NCBI RefSeq assembly: GCF_013823385.1
Contig: NZ_PNMA01000001.1
Coordinates: 186,001 to 250,000, forward strand
Direction: 5' to 3'
Length of the DNA: 64,000 bases
Source of the DNA: Hyphomonas sp.
GTDB lineage: Bacteria; Pseudomonadota; Alphaproteobacteria; Caulobacterales; Hyphomonadaceae
The notes beneath the pieces are model-generated. The model saw nothing but the letters and a program-made list of their open reading frames with translations. It was not told where the DNA came from and searched no databases. The translations under genes were made by a program, and so were the position numbers. Every line of letters starts with the position of its first letter. Within the stretch, counting starts at the first letter, position 1. This document shows, one piece after another, positions 37,688-48,960 of this stretch.

Positions 37688-38515
37688 TCAGGAGGGGCGA
37701 AACCGGCGGTGGCGCAGGGCGGTGATGTTTGCCGCCAGGTGGGCCGGGGAGGTGGTGGTCATCAGCACAATGTCGGCGGACGCCTCGTCATAGACCCAGT
37801 TCATGGCTTCCTCCGGCGTCGCCGCGCTGGAGATTTGCGGAGCGCCGCCACGGGTGACCATGCGCTTTGCCGCGCGCCATAGCTGCCCGCGCGTCATCTT
37901 TGGGCTGGGGCGCAGGCCGCGCAGGACTTCTATGGCGAAGACGGCGCGGCCGGCAGCCTTTGCGCGCTGCGCCCATTCCGGGCCAATATTGCCCGGCACC
38001 TTATTCAGCGGCAGCATGACCGCCTCAAAGATCGGATCATCAAGCGCCGCGAGCACATCCTCCGTGCGCCCCGCAATGCCGAAATGCTCCACTGTTCCGG
38101 CTGCACGCAGGTCTGTCAGGAGGCGGATGACTTCCGGAGTCACTTCGGGGCGGGCGGGGCCGTGCAGCCAAAGCAGGTCAATGCGGGGCCGCCCGAGACG
38201 CTGAAGCGAAGCTTCAATGGAGGCGCGCAGGCCCGGGACGGAGAAATCGCGCGCGCGTTTCTTCAGGCCGCTGGAAAGGAGGCCGGCCTTGGACATGACA
38301 AAGGCGTCAGCATTTCGCGCCAGCGCCCGGCCGAGCCGGATTTCACCCAGACCGCCGCCATAGGACGGGCCGGTATCGAAGATGGCGCCGCCGCCTTCCA
38401 GCATCTGGTAAATGAGCGCTTCGCACGCCCGGTCAGACACCAGGGGCGTGGCAAGCGGGCCGCTGACGCCGAAGCCGAAAGCAGGAAGACGGGACAGCCG
38501 ATCTGCCAGGGTCAT
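37688..38515 (-). CDS. Aldo/keto reductase
   Basis: A 275-residue (beta/alpha)8 AKR-type enzyme. The catalytic tetrad appears as Asp in IFDTGPSYG with Tyr, Lys in VMSKAG, and His in LLWLHGP. The NADPH-binding tail is poorly conserved, with an unusual short C-terminus. The substrate is unknown. The gene starts 14 bases after the purL stop on the same strand, so it is probably in the purL transcript, without an evident functional link. Confidence 0.82.
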   Translation of the reverse strand: MTLADRLSRLPAFGFGVSGPLATPLVSDRACEALIYQMLEGGGAIFDTGPSYGGGLGEIRLGRALARNADAFVMSKAGLLSSGLKKRARDFSVPGLRASIEASLQRLGRPRIDLLWLHGPARPEVTPEVIRLLTDLRAAGTVEHFGIAGRTEDVLAALDDPIFEAVMLPLNKVPGNIGPEWAQRAKAAGRAVFAIEVLRGLRPSPKMTRGQLWRAAKRMVTRGGAPQISSAATPEEAMNWVYDEASADIVLMTTTSPAHLAANITALRHRRFRPS

Positions 38516-38529
38516 CCGGCGGCGCCTGT

Positions 38530-40791
<2,262 letters not shown>

Positions 40792-40923
40792 CGGTTTGGC
40801 CCGTGAGGTAAGATCTGGCGCAGCGCTATTCGGGTTTGCGGCTGGGTTCAACCCGCGCGCTTTAACCCGCGGCGGGGCGCTCGGCCAGTCTTGTTGTGTC
40901 ATCGGCGCGGGGCAGGGTGGACA

Positions 40924-40947
40924 AAACGTGACGCATGCGTCACGTTT
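40924..40947. promoter_or_regulatory. Perfect 24 bp palindrome upstream of the Rieske gene
   Basis: The half-site AAACGTGACGCA (40924-40935) is repeated exactly in reverse complement (40936-40947). It ends 13 bases before the ATG, overlapping the space just ahead of the ribosome site, and stands 133 bases before the divergent purL start. Perfect symmetry over 24 bp is a strong sign of a dimeric-repressor operator. No regulator gene lies beside it. Confidence 0.7.
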
Positions 40948-40960
40948 GGGGTGGGAGGAA

Positions 40961-42097
40961 ATGAAATTGACCGATATTCTGCCAGAACTGACCGCTGAAA
41001 TGCGTGCGCGGGTCCGGGCGCCGTTGGCGCAGGCGTGGACCTTGCCGCCGGCGGCGTACACTTCGGCGGAGATTTATGCCCGCGAGGAGGCGCGGATTTT
41101 CCGGCGGGGCTGGTGGCCGCTGGCGCGGCTCGATCAGGTGGGCCAGCCGGGGGATTTCCTCTCTCTTGATCTGGCCGGGCAGCCGGTGATGGTGGTGCAC
41201 GGGCATGACGGAAAGGTGCGGGTTTTGTCACGCGTCTGTCGCCACCGCGCGGCGCTGGTGGCCGAAGGGGCAGGGAACCGGAAACTCTTCACCTGCCCCT
41301 ATCACTCCTGGAGTTATGATACGGGCGGGGCGCTGGTGCGGGCCCCCTTGATGGAGGGCGCGGAGGGATTTGACCCGGCCGCCTGCAACCTGCCTGAAAT
41401 CCGCAGCGAGGTTTGGGAAGGGTTCATTCTGGCAAACCTTGACGCCGAAGCGCGCTCCTTTGCGCCGCAGGTGGAGACCTACACGCGCTATTTCGAGAAT
41501 TTCCGCCTGTCTGACCTGATCGTGGCGCGGACGCTGGAGTTCGAGCATGGCTGGAACTGGAAGGTGCTGGTGGAGAATTTCATGGAGGCCTACCACCATA
41601 TCGGGGTGCATCCGGAAACGTTTGAGCCGGCCTTCCACGCCCGCGATTCCCGTGTGCCGGAGAGCGACGGCCCCTGGTCTATCCTGCATATGCCGTCAGC
41701 CCATCCCGATGAGCCCTCCATTCTGCCGCCGCCGCCGGGGCTGGAGGATTGGCAGGCGAAGGATCTGTTCGCCTCGGTTGTGTTTCCGCATTTCCTGCTC
41801 GGCATCCAGGGGGCATCGGTGCTCTGGTATCAGCTCTTTCCCAAGGGCCCGGACAGGCTGAGCCTCAAGATCCATATCTGCCTGCCCTTCTGGCTGAAGG
41901 AGGCAGAAGGGTTTGAAGACATCGTCGAGGGCACGGCGCAGTTTGCCACCGCCATCCATATGGAAGACATCGCCGCCAATGACAGCGTGTGGGCCGGGCT
42001 GACCGCGCCGATGACAGGGCAGGGGCGGCTTTCCCCGCTGGAGAAATCCATCTGGCAGATGAACCAGTGGTGGCTGGATCAGATGACGGGAGTGTAA
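40961..42097 (+). CDS. Rieske non-heme iron oxygenase, alpha subunit
   Basis: A 378-residue ring-hydroxylating-type oxygenase. The Rieske centre is Cys93-x-His95 and Cys112-x-x-His115 (CRHRAALV... CPYHSW). The catalytic iron motif [14 protein letters not shown] gives the two His; the Asp ligand should lie near residue 330-350 (HMEDIAAND). The sequence style resembles oxygenases that act on N-methylated or quaternary amines such as GbcA, which is a hint only. SD GGAGGAA and a perfect palindrome precede it. No reductase gene is nearby. Confidence 0.88.
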   Translation: MKLTDILPELTAEMRARVRAPLAQAWTLPPAAYTSAEIYAREEARIFRRGWWPLARLDQVGQPGDFLSLDLAGQPVMVVHGHDGKVRVLSRVCRHRAALVAEGAGNRKLFTCPYHSWSYDTGGALVRAPLMEGAEGFDPAACNLPEIRSEVWEGFILANLDAEARSFAPQVETYTRYFENFRLSDLIVARTLEFEHGWNWKVLVENFMEAYHHIGVHPETFEPAFHARDSRVPESDGPWSILHMPSAHPDEPSILPPPPGLEDWQAKDLFASVVFPHFLLGIQGASVLWYQLFPKGPDRLSLKIHICLPFWLKEAEGFEDIVEGTAQFATAIHMEDIAANDSVWAGLTAPMTGQGRLSPLEKSIWQMNQWWLDQMTGV

Positions 42098-42165
42098 TTC
42101 TCCGGCGGCTTGGCGAAGGGCCCGGCGCGCCGCTAGAGAGGGCAGGCAAAAAACGGAGTGCCCCG

Positions 42166-43299
42166 ATGCCAGAACTTGCCCGCAGAACTGTTCTTCTTGG
42201 CCTGGGGGCGACGGCGCTGGCCGCCTGTGTCAGCCCGCCCGCAGCGATGCCGCTTGCGCCCGTGGAGCGGACCTTCCCGAAAGTATTGTCGCAGCGGGAC
42301 CGGATTACCCGGACGGTTGTGGGCCTGCGGCCCTTCCGGCCTCAGGGGTTCCGGCTGGAGGCCGAGCGCTTCGGCGAGAAGACCGTGATCCATAATTACG
42401 GCCATGGCGGCTGCGGCGTGACGCTCTCCTGGGGCACATGCCAGCGGGCCGCCGTGATGGCGGGGGAGGCCGGGCGGCTGGATGTGGCGATCCTGGGCGG
42501 CGGGGTGATGGGGCTGACGAGCGCGCTGATCCTGGCGCGGCGGGGCCACGCCGTGACGGTGTATGCGGAGCTTATGCACCCGAACACGACCTCCAATATT
42601 GCCGGCGCGCTGTGGCTGCCCTCCAGCCTCTATGACCGGGATGTGGCGAGCGAGGAATTCCTGCGGCTCAACTGGCAGGTGACGCGCGAGGCGCATCGGG
42701 GATTTCTGCCCTATGTGAACCGGCCGGGCTATGGTGTCAGCTGGGTGCAGCATTCGGAAGTGTCAAACCGGGTGCGCGATCCGCGCTGGGCGCTGCCGGG
42801 CGGGGATGATCTGTATCCTGATCTTGACGTGCGCACAGCCGAGACGCGGTTCGGCTTTCCCTATGAGGAACGCTATCATGCGATGATGATCGACCCGGAT
42901 TATTATCTCGACATGCTGATGAAGGATGCCCAGCTTGCTGGGGCCAAGTTCATTGCGCGGCGGTTTGAGGCGCTGGAAGAAGTGCTCGCCCTGCCGCAGC
43001 CCGTGATCGTGAACTGCACGGGGCTGGGGGCTGCGAAACTGTTTGGCGATGAAACGCTGATGCCGATCCGCGGGCAGCTGTCGCATCTGCTGCCGCAGCC
43101 GGAGATCGATTATTCCTATACCGCGCCGGGCAATGGCGGCGCGCTTTACATGTTCCCGCGCAAGACCGGCCTCGTCCTCGGCGGCAGTCATGGGCGCGGG
43201 GATTTCTCGATGGATGTGAGCGAGGAAGAACTGACACGCATGATCGATGGCCACGCCGCGCTGGCCGAGCGGGCGGCGTTTTCTACATTCTCTGCTTGA
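42166..43299 (+). CDS. D-amino-acid-oxidase-like FAD protein with permuted motif order
   Basis: A 377-residue FAD-dependent oxidoreductase with a Tat-like lipoprotein signal (ARRTVLLGLGATALAAC). The motif GLRPFRPQGFRLE and HNYGHGGCGVTLSWG (about residues 53-90, H-N-Y-G-H at 76-80), which end known D-amino-acid oxidases, stand in front of the FAD-binding motif DVAILGGGVMGLTSALILARRG (106-127). The usual central part (PIRGQLSHLL...GGALYMFPRKTGLVLGGS) follows and the protein ends soon after. That order is a circular permutation of the family. It probably oxidises D-amino acids in the periplasm. The end of the gene borders a low-GC region. Confidence 0.78.
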   Translation: MPELARRTVLLGLGATALAACVSPPAAMPLAPVERTFPKVLSQRDRITRTVVGLRPFRPQGFRLEAERFGEKTVIHNYGHGGCGVTLSWGTCQRAAVMAGEAGRLDVAILGGGVMGLTSALILARRGHAVTVYAELMHPNTTSNIAGALWLPSSLYDRDVASEEFLRLNWQVTREAHRGFLPYVNRPGYGVSWVQHSEVSNRVRDPRWALPGGDDLYPDLDVRTAETRFGFPYEERYHAMMIDPDYYLDMLMKDAQLAGAKFIARRFEALEEVLALPQPVIVNCTGLGAAKLFGDETLMPIRGQLSHLLPQPEIDYSYTAPGNGGALYMFPRKTGLVLGGSHGRGDFSMDVSEEELTRMIDGHAALAERAAFSTFSA

Positions 43300-43302
43300 G
43301 TC

Positions 43303-44145
43303 TCATGTCGATAAACGGGCATCGCCTAGAAATGGATCGTCCCTGAACTGAGGGTCAAAGGCTCCGCCGCGCCGCTCAATCCGGCCTGTGTTACACAGTT
43401 CATTTACCCGCCAAAGCAGCCATGTATAGTCTAGGTCTCGGAAGCCGTCGATGCCAAAGGCACCAGGAATGCTCGCCATGATTCGTCTTAAGGGTGCCCA
43501 TTCAGGGGAAAAGCTAGTCAGGATTCGTGCATCCGCTGTTTCAATAGTCGCTTCGCAAAGAATGTCGCCTGACAATAAGCGAAGCACTTTTGGCTGACTC
43601 GCAAAACTTGCGTAACTCTCGTTCAGCGAGAGTTTGAGGGACGTTCGTAGTCTTTGTGCTTGTGGAATCCGTAACAGCAGGTTTTCAGGAGAGAGTTCGC
43701 CAGGCGATGTAACGGCAGTTTGTCCTTCTCTTGGATGGCCAACATCTACGAGAAATATTGGCCGGGTTTCTCCTATCCGTCTGTGAAGTGATAGAAGCAG
43801 GGAGCGATCCTGTGCACTTAGGCTGCTGAACCAATAGAGAATAGGGCCATTCCACGCGTCAATCTGTGCCCAGAATGATTGCCAGAAGCCGATGAGTGCC
43901 TCCGGTCCCTCTTCCGAGTAGCCCATATAAATATGAAGATCTAAGCCAACATCGATGAACCAATCGAAGCGTTCTCGCGGCTGGCCGAGAAGAGCAATCG
44001 GACCGACATTTTCCATCATCCCAGACCACAGCACCGGCGGGCGGGCAGCGTGAATTTTTTCCAGGAACATCCATTTGATGGCACCAGCTGCGGAGTCTGT
44101 GGTGCAGACGTGCAGGTATTCGTTGAGTTTGGGTGTTTCGTCCAT
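43303..44145 (-). CDS. DUF1835-like protein on a low-GC segment
   Basis: A 280-residue protein of unknown role. The N-terminal LHVCTTDSAAGAIKWMF resembles the DUF1835 start (a GDS/SAAG pattern), and the C-terminal DYTWLLWRVNELCNTGRIERRGG resembles DUF3658. DUF1835 proteins are poorly understood. Base composition is clearly lower in G+C than neighbouring genes, which points to horizontal transfer. It lies four bases from the 3' end of the D-amino-acid-oxidase-like gene, and its own start has only a weak ribosome site. Confidence 0.6.
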   Translation of the reverse strand: MDETPKLNEYLHVCTTDSAAGAIKWMFLEKIHAARPPVLWSGMMENVGPIALLGQPRERFDWFIDVGLDLHIYMGYSEEGPEALIGFWQSFWAQIDAWNGPILYWFSSLSAQDRSLLLSLHRRIGETRPIFLVDVGHPREGQTAVTSPGELSPENLLLRIPQAQRLRTSLKLSLNESYASFASQPKVLRLLSGDILCEATIETADARILTSFSPEWAPLRRIMASIPGAFGIDGFRDLDYTWLLWRVNELCNTGRIERRGGAFDPQFRDDPFLGDARLST

Positions 44146-44308
44146 TTGGGTTCGATCAGAAGAGGATTAAAACTCAACTTTAGTTGAACATTGATGGCGT
44201 GAAAGCAATGCCAAACTAGGCCATTTCTGGGCAATTCTGGGGCGCGCGAAACCTGCGGCTTTCTGATGCGTTGGCACTAACAAGTGACGCACCAGAGGAG
44301 TCCAGATC

Positions 44309-44950
44309 ATGCGGAACCCATTGATTGCCCTTATTCCCGCCGCGCTGATTGCGGGCGCTGCCTACGCTCAGGCCGATCAGCAGACGGCTGATCCGCAGCC
44401 GGCTGAAGCGGCTCAGGCAGAGGCTGACGCACAGGCCGAGGAAGAAGAGGAAGCTCCGCCCCCGCCGGAAGCGGTGATTGTCGAAGCAGAGGGAAGCTGG
44501 GAACGCTCCACCACGGCCGGGCGCGATACGGTGACCTACATGTCTACGGAGGGTGAAGAACTCTTCTCGGCAACATGCATGAGGGCCGACACCGAAACGG
44601 GCGACCGGATTCTGCAGATCAAGGCCGTGTCTGCCGAGGATACGGTGGGCGCCATCGACATGTTCACGTCTGCCGGCAATGCCCGCCTGCCTGCCACACC
44701 CGGAATTACGCCCAACACTGCGGAAGGTATGACTGACCCGCTGGATCGTCCGGCTTATGTGCTGGCGTCGGGCGCGGGCGAAATCAAGATTACCTCGGGC
44801 GAGCGCGGCATCGTTTTCGAGACAGACCCGATGCTGAAAAGCCTGATCCGCGGCTGTTACCCGGACTTTGCGGCGGGGGCGGCCGCTGCTCCGGCGGCGG
44901 AGGAAGAGGCAGGCGAAGCGCCGGCTGAAGAGGCTGAGCCCAACAGCTAA
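44309..44950 (+). CDS. Exported Ala/Glu-rich protein of unknown function
   Basis: A 213-residue secreted protein: signal peptide (about 1-21, ending AYAQ), an Ala/Glu/Gln/Pro-rich low-complexity arm (about 22-55), a globular core (about 57-185) with two Cys (SATCMRAD and IRGCYPDF) that may pair, and an acidic Ala/Glu tail. I do not recognise a family. SD GAGGAG lies before the ATG. An imperfect hairpin at 44972-44995 follows the gene and may terminate it. Confidence 0.7.
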   Translation: MRNPLIALIPAALIAGAAYAQADQQTADPQPAEAAQAEADAQAEEEEEAPPPPEAVIVEAEGSWERSTTAGRDTVTYMSTEGEELFSATCMRADTETGDRILQIKAVSAEDTVGAIDMFTSAGNARLPATPGITPNTAEGMTDPLDRPAYVLASGAGEIKITSGERGIVFETDPMLKSLIRGCYPDFAAGAAAAPAAEEEAGEAPAEEAEPNS

Positions 44951-44971
44951 ATCATCGAGAACAAGAGAGTG

Positions 44972-44998
44972 CGGCCGTCTGGGATCAGGCGGCCGTTT
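44972..44998. terminator. Possible bidirectional terminator
   Basis: CGGCCGTCTG pairs with CAGGCGGCCG (one mismatch, GGAT loop) and is followed by TTTCT on the plus strand. It overlaps the last codons of the converging adenine deaminase gene. Confidence 0.5.
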
Positions 44999-45986
44999 CT
45001 ATTGCGGAAAGATGCCGCTGTTTGTCCGCCTCCGGAAGGAAGCTGGCGGTGAAGCTGTTGCGAGCAAGCTGGATGAGTTGCTGATCCGAGAGGCCAAGCG
45101 CGGCGGCGGTCTGCTCATAGTTGCGCCCGATATAGCCGCCGAAATAGGCGGGGTCATCGGAATTGACCGTGACCAGAAGGCCTGCTTCGAGCTGAGCTTT
45201 CACCGGGCTCTGCTTCAGATCGTCGATGACGCAGAGCGACAGGTTTGACAGCGGGCAATTGGTCAGCGGGATCTGCATTTCACGGATCATGCTGACGAGT
45301 TCCGGGTCTTCCATGCAGCGATTGCCATGGTCGATCCGGTCAACGCCAATGTCGAGCAGGGCTTCGCGGATATAGGAGGGCGGGCCTTCTTCGCCGGCAT
45401 GCATGCAGAGCTTGAAGCCCATTTCGCGGCAGCGCTGGTAGAGGCGTTCGAACTTCAACGGCGGGTGGCCCATCTCGGAGGAATCGAGGCCAACGCCGAT
45501 GAATTTGTCGTGCCAGGGTTCGGACTCCACCAAGAGGTCAAAGCCGTCTTCTTCGGAGAGGTGACGCAGGAAGCTCATGATCAGGTAGGCGCTGATGCCG
45601 AGCTCCTGCTCGCCCTTTTTGATGGCGGCGAGGATGCCGTCTGTCACCACGCCGAACGGCACGCCGCGCTCGGTATGGGCTTGGGGATCGTAGAACATCT
45701 CGACATGGCGGACATTGTCGGCCTTTGCCCGCTGAAGGTAGGCCCAGGTCAGGTCGAAGAAGTCCTCCTCGGTGCGCAGCACCTGCATGCCCTGATAATA
45801 GAGGTCGAGGAATTCCTGCAGGTTTGAGAAGTTGTAGGCAGCCTTTGCGTCCTCAAGTGTCTTGAACGGCAGGTCGATCTTGTTGCGCTCGGCCAGCGCC
45901 AGCATCAGCTCAGGCTCGAAGCTGCCTTCGATGTGGAGGTGAAGCTCTGCCTTGGGCAGGCGGCGGATAAGGTCTGTCTGGGTCAT
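44985..45986 (-). CDS. Adenine/adenosine deaminase (Aah1-type adenine deaminase)
   Basis: A 333-residue metal-dependent deaminase of the ADA superfamily. H16 and H18 in HLHIEGS bind zinc, HAGEEGPPSYI holds the catalytic His/Glu, and SDDPAYFGGYI is the motif typical of Aah1-type adenine deaminases rather than adenosine deaminases (which read NTDDP). It would turn adenine into hypoxanthine for salvage. GGAGG lies before the ATG at 45986; longer frames upstream are not needed. purQ lies just upstream on the same strand. Confidence 0.9.
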   Translation of the reverse strand: MTQTDLIRRLPKAELHLHIEGSFEPELMLALAERNKIDLPFKTLEDAKAAYNFSNLQEFLDLYYQGMQVLRTEEDFFDLTWAYLQRAKADNVRHVEMFYDPQAHTERGVPFGVVTDGILAAIKKGEQELGISAYLIMSFLRHLSEEDGFDLLVESEPWHDKFIGVGLDSSEMGHPPLKFERLYQRCREMGFKLCMHAGEEGPPSYIREALLDIGVDRIDHGNRCMEDPELVSMIREMQIPLTNCPLSNLSLCVIDDLKQSPVKAQLEAGLLVTVNSDDPAYFGGYIGRNYEQTAAALGLSDQQLIQLARNSFTASFLPEADKQRHLSAIETAA

Positions 45987-46089
45987 GTTTGCCTCCGGGG
46001 CAGCCTGAGAAGCAGATTCCACACGTCAGCCCGGTTCGGCAACCGGGCGGTGTGTATCAGCCAAGATGTCTTGCGATATTGGCCGGAAA

Positions 46090-46758
46090 TCAGGCCGCCG
46101 CCATCAGGCTCTTGAACAGGCCAATGCCGTCGCTGCCGCCTTCATGGTCGCCGATGGCGCGTTCGGGGTGGGGCATCATGCCGAGGATGCGGCCGTTTTC
46201 CGAGAGGATGCCGGCGATGTCGCGCGCGGCGCCGTTGGGGTTTTCGCCAGCGGCATAGCGGAAGGCGACGCGGCCTTCGCCTTCCAGGCGGTCGAGCGTC
46301 GCGGCATCAGCGAAGAAGTTGCCTTCGGCATGGGCGATCGGGATCATGACTTCGCTGCCACCGGTATAGGCGCTGGTGAAGGCGGTGTTGCTGCTCTCGA
46401 CTTTCAGCTTCTGCGGGCGGCAGACGAAGTGGAGCGAGGCGTTGCGCACCAGCGCGCCGGGCAGGAGGCCGGTTTCGGTGAGGATCTGGAAGCCGTTGCA
46501 GACGCCGAGGATATATCCGCCGCGCTCGGCATGGGCTTTCAGCTGCGAGATGATGGGCGAGTTGCCCGCCATGGCGCCGCAGCGCAGGTAATCGCCGTAA
46601 GAAAAGCCGCCGGGCACCATTACAAGGTCTGTTCCGGCGGGGATTTCCCCGTCCTTGTGCCAGACCATGGCCGGGGCCTTGCCGGTCAGCTTGGCCAGCG
46701 CATCATGCGCGTCACGATCACAATTGGAGCCGGGGAAGACGATAACAGCGGATTTCAT
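46090..46758 (-). CDS. purQ: Phosphoribosylformylglycinamidine synthase, glutaminase subunit PurQ
   Basis: The glutamine amidotransferase part of FGAM synthase; it supplies ammonia to PurL. The 222-residue product has the nucleophile Cys in [11 protein letters not shown] and the His/Glu pair in [10 protein letters not shown], and starts [17 protein letters not shown]. It is separated from adenine deaminase by about 100 bases on the same strand, so they may share a transcript. PurS is not in the window. Confidence 0.97.
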   Translation of the reverse strand: MKSAVIVFPGSNCDRDAHDALAKLTGKAPAMVWHKDGEIPAGTDLVMVPGGFSYGDYLRCGAMAGNSPIISQLKAHAERGGYILGVCNGFQILTETGLLPGALVRNASLHFVCRPQKLKVESSNTAFTSAYTGGSEVMIPIAHAEGNFFADAATLDRLEGEGRVAFRYAAGENPNGAARDIAGILSENGRILGMMPHPERAIGDHEGGSDGIGLFKSLMAAA

Positions 46759-46919
46759 GGGCGCTCTTTAGCAAAGAGTCGGAGCGTTTGGAAACGGGAA
46801 TGACGCGGGCCCGCGCAGTGAGGTAATTAAGCCACATAAGGCGTTGAAAGGATTGGAAGAGGCTTGCCCGAATGCGGGCGGCGGGCCATCTTCAACTCAC
46901 CACACACAGGAGAAATCAG

Positions 46920-47072
46920 ATGAAAAAAGTGATGATGGCTCTGATCGCGGTTGTCGCCCTGCCGACGCTGGCAGCCTGCAACACCATTGAGGGCATGGGC
47001 AAAGACGTGAAGGCCGGTGGCCAGGCCGTTGAAGAGACTGCCAAGGAAGTCAAAGAAGAAATCACGAAGTAA
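46920..47072 (+). CDS. Entericidin family small lipoprotein
   Basis: A 50-residue lipoprotein: basic start MKKVMMALIAVVALPTL, lipobox LAAC, then NTIEGMGKDVKAGGQAVEETAKEV, the entericidin EcnA/B signature. Members are small outer-membrane lipoproteins whose role in Enterobacteria is linked to stationary-phase lysis; the role here is unknown. AGGAG stands seven bases before the ATG. The imperfect repeat after the stop may end transcription. Confidence 0.88.
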   Translation: MKKVMMALIAVVALPTLAACNTIEGMGKDVKAGGQAVEETAKEVKEEITK

Positions 47073-47113
47073 GATTTCTGCAGGCGGCGGGGTCAGGTGC
47101 CTTGCCGCCTGCC

Positions 47114-47455
47114 TTACTTGCCCTGGAAGATGAACCAGGCGCCGAGCGCGATCAGGCCGAACCCAATGGCGTGGTTCCAGCCGAGCGGCTCCTTAAGCAC
47201 CCAGACCGAAAATCCGGCGAACACGATCAGGGTGATCACCTCCTGGATCGTCTTGAGTTCGGCGGCTGAATAGACCGAATGGCCCCAGCGGTTGGCCGGT
47301 ACGGCGAAGATGTATTCGATCAGGGCGATGCCCCAGCTGGCGAAGATGACCAGCACCAGCGGCGCGGCCTTGAATTTGAGGTGGCCATACCAGGCCATGG
47401 TCATGAAGAGGTTGGAGATCGACAGAAGGACGATCGGCAGGACATGCGGCGGCAT
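47114..47455 (-). CDS. DUF486 (DMT superfamily) membrane protein
   Basis: A 113-residue protein with four membrane helices (about 5-22, 32-50, 66-84 and 93-110). Features are MAWYGHLKF, SWGIALIEYIFAVPANRWG and the C-terminal GLIALGAWFIFQGK, which match DUF486, a small-multidrug-resistance-like subfamily of drug/metabolite transporters. The substrate is unknown. The gene is followed closely by exonuclease III on the same strand. Confidence 0.9.
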   Translation of the reverse strand: MPPHVLPIVLLSISNLFMTMAWYGHLKFKAAPLVLVIFASWGIALIEYIFAVPANRWGHSVYSAAELKTIQEVITLIVFAGFSVWVLKEPLGWNHAIGFGLIALGAWFIFQGK

Positions 47456-47481
47456 GAAGGGCTCCGGAAAGCGGGCGAGGG

Positions 47482-48258
47482 TCAGTCTTCAAAGGTGGCA
47501 ATGACGGGCACGTGGTCCGATGGTTTGTCCATCGCGCGGGCTTTCCGGTAGATTTCGATGGCCGTCAGACGGTCAGTCATGCGCGGGCAGGCGAGGATGT
47601 GGTCGATGCGGATGCCGTGATCCTTCTGGAAGGCGCCGCCCTGATAGTCCCAGAAGGTATATTGGTGGGCGCGGCCATCGCAGGCCTCGAAGGCATCGGT
47701 GAGGCCAAGATGCTTCAGCTGGCGCCAAGCGGCGCGGGTTTCGGGCAGGCCGAGGGCATCGGTGTTCCAGACCGTATCGTCCCAGCAATCTTCCGGGGCG
47801 GGAATAGCGTTATAGTCCCCGCAGAGGACGAAAGGCTCCTCCGCCTTCAGGAGGCTGCGGGCATGATCTTCCAGCGCGGCGACCCATTCGAGCTTGTAGT
47901 CATATTTCTCGCCAGGCGCCGGATTGCCATTGGGCAGGTAGAGCCCGCCGACGCGCACGGGCCGGTCTGCCAGCACCGTGGCCTCGATATAGCGGGCCTG
48001 GTCGTCCTTCAGGGTGGACATCTCGCGGGTGACATCCTGCAGGGGGAATTTCGAGAGGATGGCCACGCCATTATAGCTTTTCTGGCCGTGAACAGCGCAG
48101 TTCCAGCCCATTTCCTCGATTTCGAGATAGGGGAAGGCGTCGGTCTCGCACTTCAGTTCCTGCAGGCAGACCACGTCTGCACTGATATCGGTCAGCACCT
48201 GCAGAACAGTCGGCAGGCGGGCCTTCATCGAATTGACATTCCAGGTCGCTATACGCAT
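47482..48258 (-). CDS. xth: Exodeoxyribonuclease III
   Basis: A 258-residue AP endonuclease/3'-exonuclease for base-excision repair. Signature segments: [31 protein letters not shown], a Tyr near [23 protein letters not shown] and the catalytic PSDHVPVIA (Asp-His). Start ATG at 48258 preceded by AGAGG. Divergent from tatA, which starts 84 bases away. Confidence 0.95.
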   Translation of the reverse strand: MRIATWNVNSMKARLPTVLQVLTDISADVVCLQELKCETDAFPYLEIEEMGWNCAVHGQKSYNGVAILSKFPLQDVTREMSTLKDDQARYIEATVLADRPVRVGGLYLPNGNPAPGEKYDYKLEWVAALEDHARSLLKAEEPFVLCGDYNAIPAPEDCWDDTVWNTDALGLPETRAAWRQLKHLGLTDAFEACDGRAHQYTFWDYQGGAFQKDHGIRIDHILACPRMTDRLTAIEIYRKARAMDKPSDHVPVIATFED

Positions 48259-48341
48259 GCGGTAACCTCTTAAGCAGCTTCGCGCCATTGTTCCAGCAGC
48301 GGCGGGGCTCTATACTCGCACAAACCTCAGGAGTCGCGTTC

Positions 48342-48554
48342 ATGGCGCCAAGCTGGATTCAAATTCTGATCGTGGTCGTCATCGCCCTGCTGCTGTTCGG
48401 CGGCCGGGGACGCATTTCTTCCATCATGGGCGACATGGCTAAAGGTATCGGTGCCTTCCGCAAGGGCCTCAAGGAAGAAGAGACCAAGCCGGTGACAAAG
48501 GACGAGATGGTCGACATCACGCCCAAGAAGGACGAAACGAAGACGTCGTCCTGA
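48342..48554 (+). CDS. tatA: Sec-independent protein translocase subunit TatA
   Basis: A 70-residue TatA: a short N-terminal helix (about 5-20, [15 protein letters not shown]), the hinge [25 protein letters not shown] amphipathic helix, and a charged Lys/Glu tail. TatA forms the pore that exports folded proteins with twin-arginine signals. It is the first gene of tatABC; tatB begins 25 bases after the stop. AGGAG precedes the ATG. Confidence 0.97.
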   Translation: MAPSWIQILIVVVIALLLFGGRGRISSIMGDMAKGIGAFRKGLKEEETKPVTKDEMVDITPKKDETKTSS

Positions 48555-48579
48555 TGACGCAAGCGGAGGGCGCATAGCC

Positions 48580-48960
48580 ATGCTGCCCGGCATCGGGTTT
48601 TCCGAATTATTGCTGATCGGCCTTGCGGCGCTCATCATCATTGGTCCCAAGGACCTGCCGATGATGATGCGCAAGCTTGGCCAGATCATGGGCAAGGGCC
48701 GGCGCATGGCGCGCGAGTTCCAGGCGGCGTTTGACGACATCGCCCGCCAGAGCGAGCTGGATGAACTCAAGAAGGAAATCCAGGAGCTGCGCAAATCCAA
48801 CACGCTGGCCTCTGCGCAGGACGATCTGGCCGCATATGAGGCGGATGTGAACTCGGCCATCATGCGCGAGCATCCGGCATCGCCCCCTGCGCCTTCCGTG
48901 GAGGCGCCTGAGCCTGACGACCAGCCCGGCCCGGCCGCTGCCAAGGGCGGCCCTGCATGA
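48580..48960 (+). CDS. tatB: Sec-independent protein translocase subunit TatB
   Basis: A 126-residue TatB. It begins MLPGIGFSELLLIGLAALIIIGPKDLP, the N-terminal helix and hinge typical of TatB, followed by a coiled amphipathic helix and a Pro/Ala-rich tail. With TatC it recognises the twin-arginine signal. Its end overlaps the tatC start by four bases (ATGA). Confidence 0.96.
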   Translation: MLPGIGFSELLLIGLAALIIIGPKDLPMMMRKLGQIMGKGRRMAREFQAAFDDIARQSELDELKKEIQELRKSNTLASAQDDLAAYEADVNSAIMREHPASPPAPSVEAPEPDDQPGPAAAKGGPA

